From NCBI RefSeq assembly GCF_900100275.1, contig NZ_FNET01000007.1, positions 124,001 to 188,000 on the forward strand: DNA of 64,000 nt. Direction: 5' to 3'. Made by a program: the position numbers and the translations under genes. Below the pieces are notes generated by a model. It worked only from the letters and a program-made list of their open reading frames with translations. It did no database searches and was not told the DNA's origin. This document shows, piece by piece, positions 49,373-58,736 of the stretch. Numbering within the stretch: the first letter of the stretch is position 1; each line of letters opens with the position of its first letter. This DNA comes from Lentzea albidocapillata subsp. violacea. Lineage in GTDB: Bacteria > Actinomycetota > Actinomycetes > Mycobacteriales > Pseudonocardiaceae.

Positions 49373-50131
49373 GTGATCACACTCGGCGCCGTCTACCGGC
49401 CTCAGCTCCCTCCCGAGAACCTGCGTTCCGTCGTCCTCGCGGCCGAGGAGTCCGGTGTGGACTCGCTGTGGCTGTGGGAGGACTGCTTCCTGGAGAGCGG
49501 TATCGCCTGCGCCTCGGCGGCCCTGGCCTGGACCTCGCGGCTGAAGGTCGGCGTCGGCCTGCTGCCGGTGCCGTTGCGCAACGTCGCCCTGACGGCGATG
49601 GAGGCGGCGACGCTCGACCGGATGTTCCCCGGCCGCGTCATGATCGGCGTCGGCCACGGCGTGCAGGACTGGATGGGACAGGTCGGCGCGCGGGTGTCGT
49701 CGCCGCTGAGGTTGCTGCGCGAGTACACCGACGCGCTGAAGGCGCTGCTGGCCGGTGAGCGGGTCACGGTCGAAGGCCGGTACGTGCGGCTGACCGGCGT
49801 CGCGCTGGACTGGCCGCCGTCCGCGCCGATGCCCGTCTACGTGGGCGGGCTGGGTGCCAAGACCCTGGACCTGGCGGGCGAGGTCGGCGACGGCACGATC
49901 CTCGACGCGTCGGCCGACCTCGAACGCGTCCGGGCAGTCAGCGCCACGCGTGAGCACCCCGTGATCGTCTACGTGGAGACGGACTCGCGGGACCGCGCGT
50001 TCGTCACGGACCTGGTCACCTCGGTGGCCGCGGCGGGCGCTACCAGCGTGATCCTGCAACAGTCCGCCACGAGCGAGGACCCGGAAGGGTTCGTCCGTTT
50101 CGTGGGATCACTCGATGGAGTGACTGCATAG
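49373..50131 (+). CDS. Luciferase-like (LLM-class) flavin/F420-dependent oxidoreductase
   Basis: A 252-residue TIM-barrel protein of the LLM class. TLGAVYRPQLPPENLRSVV, ESGVDSLWLWEDCFLESG, VGVGLLPVPLRNVALTAMEAA, PGRVMIGVGHG and PMPVYVGGLGAKTLDLAGEVGDG-type segments (key GGLG, GEVGDG) are family hallmarks. In actinomycetes the cofactor is usually F420 or FMN; which one is not decidable here, and the substrate is unknown. Confidence 0.88.
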   Translation: MITLGAVYRPQLPPENLRSVVLAAEESGVDSLWLWEDCFLESGIACASAALAWTSRLKVGVGLLPVPLRNVALTAMEAATLDRMFPGRVMIGVGHGVQDWMGQVGARVSSPLRLLREYTDALKALLAGERVTVEGRYVRLTGVALDWPPSAPMPVYVGGLGAKTLDLAGEVGDGTILDASADLERVRAVSATREHPVIVYVETDSRDRAFVTDLVTSVAAAGATSVILQQSATSEDPEGFVRFVGSLDGVTA

Positions 50132-50206
50132 CGTCGTAGATAACGGCGGATTCCTCCTTGCGATGGAACGGTCATGGGCCTTTCGTCGCCGATCGGGGAG
50201 GTAAGC

Positions 50207-50836
50207 ATGCTCGGGCGCAAAGACCGCCGGATCGCTGAGCTGGAGCGGACCGTGGAAGGCCTGCAGGAACTCCTCGCCCGGATCGGTGACGCCCGATCGG
50301 CGCAGACCGAGGCGCTGGAAGAGGTCGACAGAGCCGGTGCCGAACTCGTAGCGCTGCGGCACCGGATCAACAACGCACGCGCCGAACTGCAACCGTTGAA
50401 GGAAGAACTGACCTTGCAACGTGCAGGCGTGTTCCGCACCGACGCCACCGCGGACCACCAGGTGCAGCTGGACCTCATCCACGACGAGATGAAGACCCTG
50501 ATCAAGACCGGCGCGGCGATCGAGGGTGGCGGGCAGGTCACCTACAACGGATCGGACGCGACCGGTCGCAGGCTCGTCGAGGACTGGTCCGCGCTGATGC
50601 TCCGCTCGTACAACTGCGAGGCCGAGAACTGCCTGCGCATGTTGCGAGCCGGTGGCCTGGACGCGGCGAGGAGGCGGCTCGATCGCTCGGCGTCGGCGAT
50701 CGACCGTCTCAGCGGGACGTTCGCGCTCCGCATCTCGCCGCGTTACCAGGCTTTGCGCGCGTACGAGCTCGAACTCACCGCCGATCATCTGCAGCGCAGG
50801 GCCGAGAGCCGCCGCACTCGCCGGATTGCTTCCTGA
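50207..50836 (+). CDS. DUF4041-like coiled-coil protein lacking a nuclease domain
   Basis: A 209-residue protein. An N-terminal coiled coil (about residues 5-62) leads into a DUF4041-type domain: PLKEELTLQRAGVF, then GRRLVEDWSALMLRSYNCEA and ISPRYQALRAYELELTADH. DUF4041 proteins, found in phages and bacteria, often carry a C-terminal T5orf172/GIY-YIG nuclease domain; here the protein ends shortly after DUF4041. ATG 50207 has GGGGAGG 5 bases upstream; ATG 50174 would add 11 residues without a site. Domain call is from pattern memory. Confidence 0.68.
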   Translation: MLGRKDRRIAELERTVEGLQELLARIGDARSAQTEALEEVDRAGAELVALRHRINNARAELQPLKEELTLQRAGVFRTDATADHQVQLDLIHDEMKTLIKTGAAIEGGGQVTYNGSDATGRRLVEDWSALMLRSYNCEAENCLRMLRAGGLDAARRRLDRSASAIDRLSGTFALRISPRYQALRAYELELTADHLQRRAESRRTRRIAS

Positions 50837-50857
50837 CTCACGGGGTACCAGTCAGGT

Positions 50858-51307
50858 GTGGCCGAGGTTTCTCTGAACGTCGAAGCACCCCTCGAAGCCG
50901 TGTGGGCGGTACTCGCCGACGGCTGGTCGTACGCGGGCTGGGTGGTGGGCGCGTCGCACATCCGCGACGTGGACACCGGCTGGCCCGAGCCGGGCACGCG
51001 CATCCACCACAGCGTGGGGCCGTGGCCGATGGTCGTCCAGGACGTCACCGAGGTGGTCCGCTGCGAGCCGTCCCACCTGCTCGAACTCGACGCACGGCTG
51101 TGGCCGGCGGGGGCGGCGCGGATCACCTTCACGCTGCGTCCGCGTTCCGAGTCGCTCACCGAGGTGCTGATGGTCGAGCGCGTGGTGCGCGGTCCGTCGG
51201 CCGTGCTGCCGAACGTCGTGCAGGACCTCATGCTGACCCCGCGCAACAAGGAGACGCTGCAACGCCTGAACGCGCTGGCCAAAGGGCGTGCAGCACCCTT
51301 TGACTAG
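50858..51307 (+). CDS. SRPBCC-family (START-like) protein
   Basis: A 149-residue protein of the SRPBCC/polyketide cyclase-like fold: VSLNVEAPLEAVWAVLADGWS, VVGASHIRDVDTGWPEPGTR, HSVGPWPMVVQD and LMLTPRNKETLQRLNALAKG. These proteins bind hydrophobic small molecules or protect thiols; function unspecific. GTG 50858 is 21 bases after the DUF4041 gene. An AAAGGG/CCCTTT hairpin (51281-51301) at the 3' end may assist termination. Confidence 0.82.
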   Translation: MAEVSLNVEAPLEAVWAVLADGWSYAGWVVGASHIRDVDTGWPEPGTRIHHSVGPWPMVVQDVTEVVRCEPSHLLELDARLWPAGAARITFTLRPRSESLTEVLMVERVVRGPSAVLPNVVQDLMLTPRNKETLQRLNALAKGRAAPFD

Positions 51308-51320
51308 GTAGGTCAGATCG

Positions 51321-52859
51321 TCAGTAGAGGGCTTTCTGGGCTCCCTGGATCAAAGCCCGGTACAGCCCTCCCGCCACACCCCAGCGCGCCAGCGCCGCCC
51401 GTGCCGCGTTCGCACCCGCCGCACCGTGCACGCCGCCGCCCGGCCACGCCGACGAACCCGTGAGGTAGAGCCGGTCGAACGGGGTGTCCGCGCGGCCGAG
51501 ACCGGGCACCGGCCGGAAGACGAGCTGCTGGTGGATCGCCGCCGTGCCGCCGTTGACCGAACCGATGTCGTCAGGGCCGAGCACCGAGCGCCCGAGGATG
51601 CGCGAGCGGAAGCCGGGCGCGCGTTCCTCGATCATCAGCTCCAGGCGGTCGGCGCGGCGCTTCAACCGGTCCGGCGTCCAGTTCCCGCCCAGCGGCACGT
51701 GGGTGTAGGCCCAGGCGGCCTCGGTGCCGGCGGGGGAACGGGTCGGGTCGGTCGTCGTCATCTGGCCCAGGATCATGAACGGGTTGCGCGGCACCTTGCC
51801 GCACGCCAGTTCGTGGGCCACGCCGGCCAGGCCGTTGACGTCGCCGCCGAGGTGGATCGTGCCCGCCTGCGAGGCTTCCGCGTTGCGCCAGGGGATCGGG
51901 CCGGACAGCGCCCAGTCGACCTTGATCGTGTCGCCGTCCCACTGGAACCTCTTCAGGTCCTCCGCGAGCTTGGCCGGCAGCGCGTCGCCGCCGATCAGGT
52001 CGAGGTAGAGGCTGGGCGCGGGTACGTCGGCCAGGACGGCGCGGCGTGCGCGCACAACGGAACCATCTGCCAGACGCACGCCAACGGCGACACCGCGCGC
52101 GTGCAGCACTTCGGTGACGCGAGCGCCGGTCTCGATACGTCCGCCGAACCTGCGGACCAGGGACGCGGTCAGCTCGCCCGCTCCGCCGCGTGGCACGGGG
52201 TTGCCGACGTCCTGGGCGAGCATCGCCAGCAGCCAGCCGAAGCCCGCGCCGCCGGCCTGGTCCGGGCCGAGGTCCGAGTGCATCGTGTTGCCCGCCAGCA
52301 ACAACCGGGCGCCCTCACCGGCGAAGAGCTCCTCGCCGAGGCGGCGCACGGGCAGCGTCAGCAGTCGCGTCAGCCGCAGCGCGTCACCGGCGCCCAGCGT
52401 CCTGAGTAACGACAGACCGCCGCGCACAGGCGGGAAGGGCCGAAGCAGGCTGTCCAGTACGGCGCCGCGCACCTGCTGCCAACGGGCGTACTCGGACTGC
52501 CAGGCCTCGGCATCCGCATGAGCGAAGGAGCCGACGGACTTCGCGGTGACGTCCACGTCACGAGAGAGGAGCGCGACCCGGTCGTCCGGCAGCACATGGG
52601 CCAGCACGGCGGGTGCGTGTTGCCACTGCACGTCGAGGTTCAACGCGCCGATGACGGGCGAACCGAGACCGAGGGGGTAGAACGCGCTGTAGACGTCGTT
52701 CGTAAAGCCTGGAGCCGTGATCTCGGCCGATGTCACGGCGCCACCGGCCTTCTCGCGCTGCTCCAGCACGACCACGTCCCAGCCCGCGTCCGCCAGCAGG
52801 GTCGCGGCGACCAGCCCGTTCGGGCCGGAGCCGATGACGACCGCGTCAACCTCGTTCAC
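51321..52859 (-). CDS. FAD-dependent phytoene desaturase-like oxidoreductase
   Basis: A 512-residue amine-oxidase/phytoene-desaturase-type flavoprotein. VIGSGPNGLVAATLLADAGW (residues about 8-27) is the dinucleotide-binding motif; LDVQWQHAPAVLAHVLPD and GGAGFGWLLAMLAQDVGNPV continue the family pattern, and the C-terminal FAD motif is LYLTGSSAWPGGGVHGAAG. Such NAD(P)/FAD oxidoreductases are widespread in actinomycetes with uncertain substrate. It overlaps the epimerase gene (ATGA) and is its downstream partner. Confidence 0.9.
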   Translation of the reverse strand: MNEVDAVVIGSGPNGLVAATLLADAGWDVVVLEQREKAGGAVTSAEITAPGFTNDVYSAFYPLGLGSPVIGALNLDVQWQHAPAVLAHVLPDDRVALLSRDVDVTAKSVGSFAHADAEAWQSEYARWQQVRGAVLDSLLRPFPPVRGGLSLLRTLGAGDALRLTRLLTLPVRRLGEELFAGEGARLLLAGNTMHSDLGPDQAGGAGFGWLLAMLAQDVGNPVPRGGAGELTASLVRRFGGRIETGARVTEVLHARGVAVGVRLADGSVVRARRAVLADVPAPSLYLDLIGGDALPAKLAEDLKRFQWDGDTIKVDWALSGPIPWRNAEASQAGTIHLGGDVNGLAGVAHELACGKVPRNPFMILGQMTTTDPTRSPAGTEAAWAYTHVPLGGNWTPDRLKRRADRLELMIEERAPGFRSRILGRSVLGPDDIGSVNGGTAAIHQQLVFRPVPGLGRADTPFDRLYLTGSSAWPGGGVHGAAGANAARAALARWGVAGGLYRALIQGAQKALY

Positions 52860-53719
52860 GCACGCCCTCCCATTGCAGCGATGACCTCGCGCAGCACATC
52901 ACGCGCGTCGTGTTCGGGCCACCATTCCAGATCTTCATGTGCTCGTGTGGTGTGCACGAGAGGTGCCTGATCGGCCACCTGGACCCACTCGGGCGTCAGG
53001 GGCTGCAGCCCGAGCCGTGCCGTGGCGCCCGCGAGCTTCTTGATCACCGGGTACGGCACCGGCAACCGGACGGCGCCGACACGGTCGGCGATCATCGGCG
53101 CGGTCAGCACCGGTTCGGCGGCGAGGTTGAAGGCGCCCAGCGCGGTGCGGCGGATGATCTCGACGATCGCGCGCGCCACGTCGTCCGCGTGCACGAGCTG
53201 CAGGCGCAGGTCGTTCCACAGCGGGATCGGCAGGTACGGCAGCAGCCCCGGCGGGAGCAACGGGCTGAGCAGCCAGCGGCGGATCTTCTCGGCGGCGGAC
53301 GCCTGCCCGATGCCGCACGGCCGGATCACCGTGCACGGCAACGGATAGCGCTGGACCATCTTCTCCAGCCGCACCTTGTGCGCGCTGTACGTGCTGCCGG
53401 CGATGCCCGTCAACGCCCACGACTCGTCGACCCTCGACCAGCGTTCCGCCGGGCCGTAGGCCGCGACCGAAGAGGCGAGGACGAGGTGACCGACCGCTTC
53501 TTTGGCGCACGCGGCGAGCACGTGTTCGGTGCCGTCGACGTTCGTCTCGTAATTCGTCGGCTTGATGGCCCACGCGAGGTGCACCACGACGTCGGCACCC
53601 CGGAACGCGTCGCACAGGGACGAGAGTGCGCGCACATCGACATCGGCGTCCTCGAAGTCCAAGTGGCGGCGCAGCGCGGTGCCGACATTGCCGGACGCGC
53701 CGGTGACGACGATTTTCAC
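52856..53719 (-). CDS. NAD-dependent epimerase/dehydratase (extended SDR)
   Basis: A 287-residue extended short-chain dehydrogenase. TGASGNVG (6-13) binds NAD, ADVVVHLAWAI is the NNAG-like strand, ASSVAAYGP carries the catalytic Ser, and Tyr111/Lys115 in YSAHK complete the triad. The C-terminal half (LQLVHADDVARAIVEII) fits epimerases acting on sugar nucleotides or lipid-linked compounds. GTG 53719 has a weak ribosome site. It is the first gene of a two-gene unit with the FAD oxidoreductase. Confidence 0.88.
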   Translation of the reverse strand: MKIVVTGASGNVGTALRRHLDFEDADVDVRALSSLCDAFRGADVVVHLAWAIKPTNYETNVDGTEHVLAACAKEAVGHLVLASSVAAYGPAERWSRVDESWALTGIAGSTYSAHKVRLEKMVQRYPLPCTVIRPCGIGQASAAEKIRRWLLSPLLPPGLLPYLPIPLWNDLRLQLVHADDVARAIVEIIRRTALGAFNLAAEPVLTAPMIADRVGAVRLPVPYPVIKKLAGATARLGLQPLTPEWVQVADQAPLVHTTRAHEDLEWWPEHDARDVLREVIAAMGGRA

Positions 53720-53766
53720 CCTGACCGGATACCCGCGATGTGACCGACCACGCGTATCTCATTTCG

Positions 53767-53778
53767 TTCGGTACCGAA
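53767..53778. promoter_or_regulatory. Palindrome TTCGGTACCGAA in a divergent regulatory region
   Basis: A perfect 12-base palindrome between the epimerase and the solute-binding protein. The same gap also holds ACATAA-N7-TTATGT (53842-53860) and a -10-like TAGTAT (53890-53895) inside a further imperfect hairpin. Operators for one or both divergent genes are likely; the regulator is unknown. Confidence 0.4.
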
Positions 53779-53923
53779 GAGCTAGCACACTCCGTAGTCG
53801 AGCGGTAGTCACATGAACCTAACGAGCCTGTGTTCCGTAGCACATAAGGGGCCATTATGTAGGCCTCCGCCCAATACTGAGCTACCGCTTAGTATGGCTC
53901 GATCTTCCGGACAAGGACCCTGC

Positions 53924-55162
53924 ATGCCCCTTCGCCGTGTACTGCCCACCGCCGCTTTGGCGCTCGCCGTCCTGGTGGCCGGCTGCGGTGCCAAGACAGA
54001 CGAGAAGGCCCAGGTCAAGACCGGTCCGGGCGTTACCGGCGACACGATCTCGCTCGGCATCCTCACGGACATGACAGGCCCGTTCAAAGCCTCCGCGCTG
54101 ACCCGCATGAAGGGCTACGAGCTGTACCTGAAGCAGGTCAACGACCGCGGCGGCATCTGCGGCCGCCGGGTCGAGCTCAAGCTGAAGGACCACGCGTACG
54201 ACGTGCAGAAGGCGCTCGACGCCTACTTCGACCTGGAGCCGCAGGTCCTCGGCCTGCTGGAGCTCGCGGGCACGCCGATGACCGCCGCGATCGAGCCCGA
54301 CATCATGCAGACCCGCACGCTGACCGCTCCCGCGTCGTGGGCCGCGTCCCTGCTCGGCAACCCGCACATGATGATCGTCGGCACCACGTACGACCTCGAC
54401 GTCATCAACGGGCTCGACCACTACAAGCGCAAGGGCGTGATCAAGGACGGCGACACCGTCGGCCACGTCTACGTCCAGGGCAGCTACGGCGACAACGCCG
54501 TGGAGGGCAGCCGGTTCGTCGGCACGCAGTGGAACATGAGGATCGCCGAGCAGCCGATCGGCGAGACCACGGCCGACCTCGCGCAGCAGATCGGCGCGCT
54601 CAAGGCCGCGGGCGCCAAGGCCGTCGTGCTCAGCACCACCCCCGCCCAGACCGCCGCCGCCGTCGGCGTGGCCGCGGCGCTGAAGTGGGAGGTGCCGTTC
54701 ATGGTCAACGTGGTCGGCTTCGACACCGCGATCCTCGACTCGCCGGTCGGCCCGGCCGTCGAGAAGCAGGTGTCCGTGGTGACGTCGGTGGCGCCGTTCA
54801 CCGGCACGCAGCCCGGCCCGCGCGAAGTGGCGGCGGCGTTCAACAAGTACTACCCGAACGACAAGCCCGCGATCTACGTCGACCACGGCTACACCGTCGC
54901 GAAGGTGTTCCTGTCCGTCGTGGAGAAGGCCTGCCAGGAGGGCGACCTCACGCGGGACGGCGTGCTGAAGGCGTTCCACAACACCAACAACCTGGACACC
55001 CAGGGCCTGACCAGCGCGCTGCACTACTCGCTCGTCGGGCGGCCGTCCGCGACGCAGTCGTACGTCACCAAGGTCGACTCGAAGGTGCCCGGCGGTCTCA
55101 CGACCGTCGAGGAACTGTTCGAGTCGGAGCTGGTGAAGATCAAGGGCACCCGCGCCAAGTAG
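53924..55162 (+). CDS. ABC-type branched-chain amino acid-like solute-binding lipoprotein
   Basis: A 412-residue periplasmic-binding-type-1 protein (Peripla_BP_6). A lipoprotein signal ends VLVAGC with Cys21. TISLGILTDMTGPFKA, YLKQVNDRGGICGRRVEL, VYVQGSYGDNAVEGS and AGAKAVVLSTTPAQTAAAV are typical of LivJ-like proteins that bind amino acids, amides or aromatic acids. ATG 53924 follows AAGGA at 6 bases; the in-frame extension to 53813 lacks a signal. No permease or ATPase gene adjoins it. Confidence 0.9.
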   Translation: MPLRRVLPTAALALAVLVAGCGAKTDEKAQVKTGPGVTGDTISLGILTDMTGPFKASALTRMKGYELYLKQVNDRGGICGRRVELKLKDHAYDVQKALDAYFDLEPQVLGLLELAGTPMTAAIEPDIMQTRTLTAPASWAASLLGNPHMMIVGTTYDLDVINGLDHYKRKGVIKDGDTVGHVYVQGSYGDNAVEGSRFVGTQWNMRIAEQPIGETTADLAQQIGALKAAGAKAVVLSTTPAQTAAAVGVAAALKWEVPFMVNVVGFDTAILDSPVGPAVEKQVSVVTSVAPFTGTQPGPREVAAAFNKYYPNDKPAIYVDHGYTVAKVFLSVVEKACQEGDLTRDGVLKAFHNTNNLDTQGLTSALHYSLVGRPSATQSYVTKVDSKVPGGLTTVEELFESELVKIKGTRAK

Positions 55163-55171
55163 CGACCAAAT

Positions 55172-55211
55172 GAGAAATGGCTCCTCCCGGCTTCGGGAGG
55201 AGCCATTTCTC
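55172..55211. terminator. Perfect 18-bp bidirectional terminator
   Basis: An 18-base arm (55172-55189, GAGAAATGGCTCCTCCCG) pairs perfectly with 55194-55211 around the loop GCTT, with flanking A- and T-rich bases. It serves the solute-binding protein gene and, on the other strand, tex. Confidence 0.9.
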
Positions 55212-55216
55212 TTGTC

Positions 55217-57544
55217 CTACTTGCCGAAGCCGGCCTTGCGGAGCGCTTCCGCCATCGAGCCGCTCGCGGGCGGCGCGGCGGTGCGCTGCTGGCCGCCGCG
55301 CTGAGGCTGCCCGCCGCGCTGCTGCGGACGACCGCCGCGGTCACGGCCACCGCCGCCCTGCTGCTTCGGAGCGGGCTTGCCCGGCTCGTCGGTCAGGCGC
55401 AGCGTCAGGCCGATGCGCTTGCGGGCCTCGTCCACCTCCAGCACCTTCACCCGCACCACGTCACCGGACTTCACGACGTCGCGCGGGTCCTTCACGTAGG
55501 TGTTGGACAGGGCGGAGATGTGCACCAGACCGTCCTGGTGCACGCCGATGTCCACGAACGCGCCGAACGCGGCCACGTTCGTCACGACGCCCTCCAGCAC
55601 CATGCCGGGCTTGAGGTCGGCGATCTTCTCGACGCCGTCCGCGAACGTCGCCGTCTTGAACGCCGGGCGCGGGTCGCGGCCGGGCTTCTCCAGCTCGCGC
55701 AGGATGTCCGTGACGGTCGGCAGACCGAACTGCTCGTCCACGAACTTCTCCGGCCGCAGCTTCGTCAGCACGGCCGGGTTGCCGATCAGCTCGGCGCCCG
55801 CCTCGATCTGCATCTTCCGCACGACCGGGTACGCCTCGGGGTGCACCGAGGAGGCGTCCAGCGGCTCGTCGCCACCGCGGATCTTGAGGAAGCCCGCGCA
55901 CTGCTCGAACGCCTTCGGGCCGAGCCGCGTCACGTCCTTCAACGCCTTGCGGGACTTGAACGGACCGTTGGCGTCGCGGTGCAGCACGATGTTCTCCGCG
56001 AGACCGGCGGTGATGCCGGAGACGCGGCTCAGCAGCGGCACCGAGGCGGTGTTCAGGTCGACGCCGACCGCGTTCACACAGTCCTCGACCACCGCGTCCA
56101 GCGACCGCGAGAGCTTCGACTCCGCGAGGTCGTGCTGGTACTGGCCGACACCGATCGACTTCGGGTCGATCTTCACCAGCTCGGCCAGGGGGTCCTGCAG
56201 ACGGCGGGCGATCGACACCGCGCCGCGGATCGACACGTCCAGCTCGGGCAGTTCCGACGACGCGTAGGCCGAGGCCGAGTACACCGAAGCGCCCGCCTCG
56301 GACACCACGATCTTGGTCAGGCCGAGCTCGGGGTGGCGCTTGATCAGGTCGGCGGCCAGCTTGTCGGTCTCGCGCGAGGCCGTGCCGTTGCCGATCGCGA
56401 TCAGGTCGACGCTGTGCTGCTTGGCCCACACCGCGAGCTTCGCGATCGACTCGTCCCAGCGGTTCGCGGGCACGTGCGGCTGGATGACGCCGTGCGCGAC
56501 GACCTTGCCGGTGGCGTCGACGATCGCGACCTTCACGCCCGTGCGGTAGCCGGGGTCGAGGCCCATCGTGGCGCGCGTGCCGGCCGGTGCGGCCAGCAGC
56601 AGGTCGCGCAGGTTCGAGGCGAAGATCTTCACGGCCTCGTCCTCGGCGAACGAGCGCAGCCGGCCGCGCAGGTCGATGCCCAGGTGCACGAGGATCCGGG
56701 TCCGCCATGCCCAGCGGACGGTGTCGGTCAGCCACTTGTCGCCGGGACGGCCCCGGTCGTCGATGCCGAAGCGGGAGGCGATGCGCACCTCGAACGTCGA
56801 GGGACCCTCCTCACGCGGCTCCTCCGGCTCCAGGACGAGGTCGAGGACCTCCTCCTTCTCGCCGCGGAACAGCGCCAGGATGCGGTGCGACGGCAGCTTC
56901 GCGAAGGGCTCGTCGAACTCGAAGTAGTCGGAGAACTTGGCGCCCTCGGTCTCCTTGCCCTCGCGGACCTTGGAGACCACGCGGCCGCGCGTCCACATCT
57001 GCTCGCGCAGGTCGCCGATCAGGTCGCTGTCCTCGCCGAACCGCTCGACCAGGATCGACCGCGCGCCCTGCAGGGCTGCCGCGGCGTCCGCGACCTCCTT
57101 CGCGGGGTCGACGAACTTCGCGGCCTCCTCCTGCGGGTTCAGCCCGGGATCACCCAGAAGCGCGTCGGCCAGCGGTTCGAGACCGGCCTCCTTCGCGATC
57201 TGGGCCTTCGTGCGGCGCTTCTGCTTGTAGGGCAGGTAGAGATCCTCGAGCCGCGCCTTGGAGTCGGCGGCGAGGATCTGCGCTTCGAGTGTGTCGTTGA
57301 GCTTGCCCTGCTCGCGAATGGAGTTGAGGACGGCCGCGCGGCGCTCTTCCAGTTCGCGCAGGTACCCGAGGCGTTCCTCGAGCGTGCGCAGCTGGGCGTC
57401 GTCGAGACCGCCGGTCGCCTCCTTGCGGTAGCGGGCGACGAACGGGACGGTCGCGCCACCGTCGAGCAGTTCGACAGCAGAGCCGACCTGGCCTGCGGCC
57501 ACTCCGAGCTCGTCAGCGATCTTCTGGTGGATGAGCGTTGTCAC
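55217..57544 (-). CDS. tex: Tex-family RNA-binding transcription accessory protein
   Basis: A 775-residue Tex protein: N-terminal helical Tex domain ([35 protein letters not shown]), YqgF/RNase H-like domain ([20 protein letters not shown]), helix-hairpin-helix region (VNTAS-type [16 protein letters not shown]) and C-terminal S1 domain ([36 protein letters not shown]). After S1 there is an RGG-like tail ([20 protein letters not shown]), probably RNA-binding. GTG 57544 starts [14 protein letters not shown]; the long upstream open extension is not coding. Confidence 0.94.
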   Translation of the reverse strand: MTTLIHQKIADELGVAAGQVGSAVELLDGGATVPFVARYRKEATGGLDDAQLRTLEERLGYLRELEERRAAVLNSIREQGKLNDTLEAQILAADSKARLEDLYLPYKQKRRTKAQIAKEAGLEPLADALLGDPGLNPQEEAAKFVDPAKEVADAAAALQGARSILVERFGEDSDLIGDLREQMWTRGRVVSKVREGKETEGAKFSDYFEFDEPFAKLPSHRILALFRGEKEEVLDLVLEPEEPREEGPSTFEVRIASRFGIDDRGRPGDKWLTDTVRWAWRTRILVHLGIDLRGRLRSFAEDEAVKIFASNLRDLLLAAPAGTRATMGLDPGYRTGVKVAIVDATGKVVAHGVIQPHVPANRWDESIAKLAVWAKQHSVDLIAIGNGTASRETDKLAADLIKRHPELGLTKIVVSEAGASVYSASAYASSELPELDVSIRGAVSIARRLQDPLAELVKIDPKSIGVGQYQHDLAESKLSRSLDAVVEDCVNAVGVDLNTASVPLLSRVSGITAGLAENIVLHRDANGPFKSRKALKDVTRLGPKAFEQCAGFLKIRGGDEPLDASSVHPEAYPVVRKMQIEAGAELIGNPAVLTKLRPEKFVDEQFGLPTVTDILRELEKPGRDPRPAFKTATFADGVEKIADLKPGMVLEGVVTNVAAFGAFVDIGVHQDGLVHISALSNTYVKDPRDVVKSGDVVRVKVLEVDEARKRIGLTLRLTDEPGKPAPKQQGGGGRDRGGRPQQRGGQPQRGGQQRTAAPPASGSMAEALRKAGFGK

Positions 57545-57593
57545 AGCGCGCCATTCTGCCCGTTGTCCGATCCGGCGTGGCACGGTGTCCTGC

Positions 57594-58691
57594 ATGACCA
57601 TCGCCGAGGTCGTCCCATCACTGCTGTCGGGCCTGGACGTGCCGGGTGCCGACAACACGCTCGGCCTGCCACGGGCCCGGCGTGTCGTACTGCTGCTCGT
57701 CGACGGTCTGGGCCACGAGCTGCTGCGCGCGCACGCCTCGCACGCGCCGTTCCTGTCCTCGCTGCCGGACCGCGCGATCGATGCCGGGTTCCCGTCCTCG
57801 ACGGCCACGAGCCTCGCCTCGATCGGCACCGGGCTGCAGTCCGGTGAGCACGGCATCGTCGGGTACACGTTCGAGGTCGGGGACGAGGTGCTCAACTCGC
57901 TGACCTGGACGCGGGCGAGCGAACGCGACCACGACCTGCGCAGGACGCTCGTGCCGGAGGTCGTGCAGCCGCACCCGACGCTGTTCGAGCGCGCGGCGGC
58001 CGCCGGGGTCGCGGTCAGCACGGTCGCGCCGTTGCTCCAGCGGTCCTCCGGCCTGACGCGGGCGGTGCTGCGCGGTTCGTGGTTCCGCGGCGCCGCCGGG
58101 TTCGGCGACCTGGCGCTGGGCGCGGTGGCGGCCGTCGAGCAGGACCGGTCGTTCTGCTACGCCTACCACGCCGACCTCGACACGATCGGGCACATCTACG
58201 GGCCGGGCTCCGAGGAGTGGTTGCTGCAGCTGGAGTTCGTGGACACGCTGGCCGCCCGGATCGCCTCGCGCATGCCCGCCGGCTCGCTGCTCGCCGTCAC
58301 GGCGGACCACGGCATGGTCACCGCGGGCGAGCGGATCGACTTCGACACGGAACCGCTGCTGTGGCAGGGAGTCCGGGTGATCGCCGGTGAGCCGCGGGTG
58401 CGTTACCTGCACACCGAGAGCGACGAGGTGCTGTCCGTGTGGCGGGAGTTCCTCGGTGACCGCGCGGACGTGCTGACGAGGGACGAGGCGGTGGACGCCG
58501 GGTGGTTCGGCCCGGTCAGCCCTCTCGCCGCCGACCGCATCGGTGACGTCGTGGTGGCGATGAAGGACGCCCACGTGGTGGTGCGCAGTCAGGCGGAACC
58601 GGTGCTGAGCAGCCTCACCGGGTTCCACGGGGCACGCACCCGCGCGGAACTGGCGATCCCGTTGCTCGTTCACTCAGTACCTTCAGTGTAG
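57594..58691 (+). CDS. Alkaline phosphatase superfamily / nucleotide pyrophosphatase-like protein
   Basis: A 365-residue metal-dependent phosphodiesterase-type enzyme. [17 protein letters not shown] gives the first metal Asp, [15 protein letters not shown] the nucleophile Thr/Ser region, [16 protein letters not shown] the central Asp/His ligands, VTADHGMV the Asp-His pair and [17 protein letters not shown] the last His, matching type I phosphodiesterase/nucleotide pyrophosphatases. No signal peptide is visible. It is divergent from tex, 50 bases away. Confidence 0.88.
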   Translation: MTIAEVVPSLLSGLDVPGADNTLGLPRARRVVLLLVDGLGHELLRAHASHAPFLSSLPDRAIDAGFPSSTATSLASIGTGLQSGEHGIVGYTFEVGDEVLNSLTWTRASERDHDLRRTLVPEVVQPHPTLFERAAAAGVAVSTVAPLLQRSSGLTRAVLRGSWFRGAAGFGDLALGAVAAVEQDRSFCYAYHADLDTIGHIYGPGSEEWLLQLEFVDTLAARIASRMPAGSLLAVTADHGMVTAGERIDFDTEPLLWQGVRVIAGEPRVRYLHTESDEVLSVWREFLGDRADVLTRDEAVDAGWFGPVSPLAADRIGDVVVAMKDAHVVVRSQAEPVLSSLTGFHGARTRAELAIPLLVHSVPSV

Positions 58692-58736
58692 GTTGAAGTC
58701 AGCCTTTTCCGTTGCCGCACTTAAGGATCACCGGAC

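Noticed and set aside
51281-51301. Terminator AAAGGG-N9-CCCTTT at the SRPBCC gene end
   Set aside because: Short arms lying inside the coding end; possible but too weak for a separate call, so only mentioned with the gene.
45849-53719. Secondary-metabolite cluster around the AfsR-type regulator and phytoene-desaturase-like oxidoreductase
   Set aside because: No polyketide, peptide, terpene or RiPP core enzyme is present; the genes are in several unrelated transcription units.
53813-53923. Earlier start for the solute-binding protein
   Set aside because: It would bury the lipoprotein signal and lacks a ribosome site; ATG 53924 gives a textbook lipobox.
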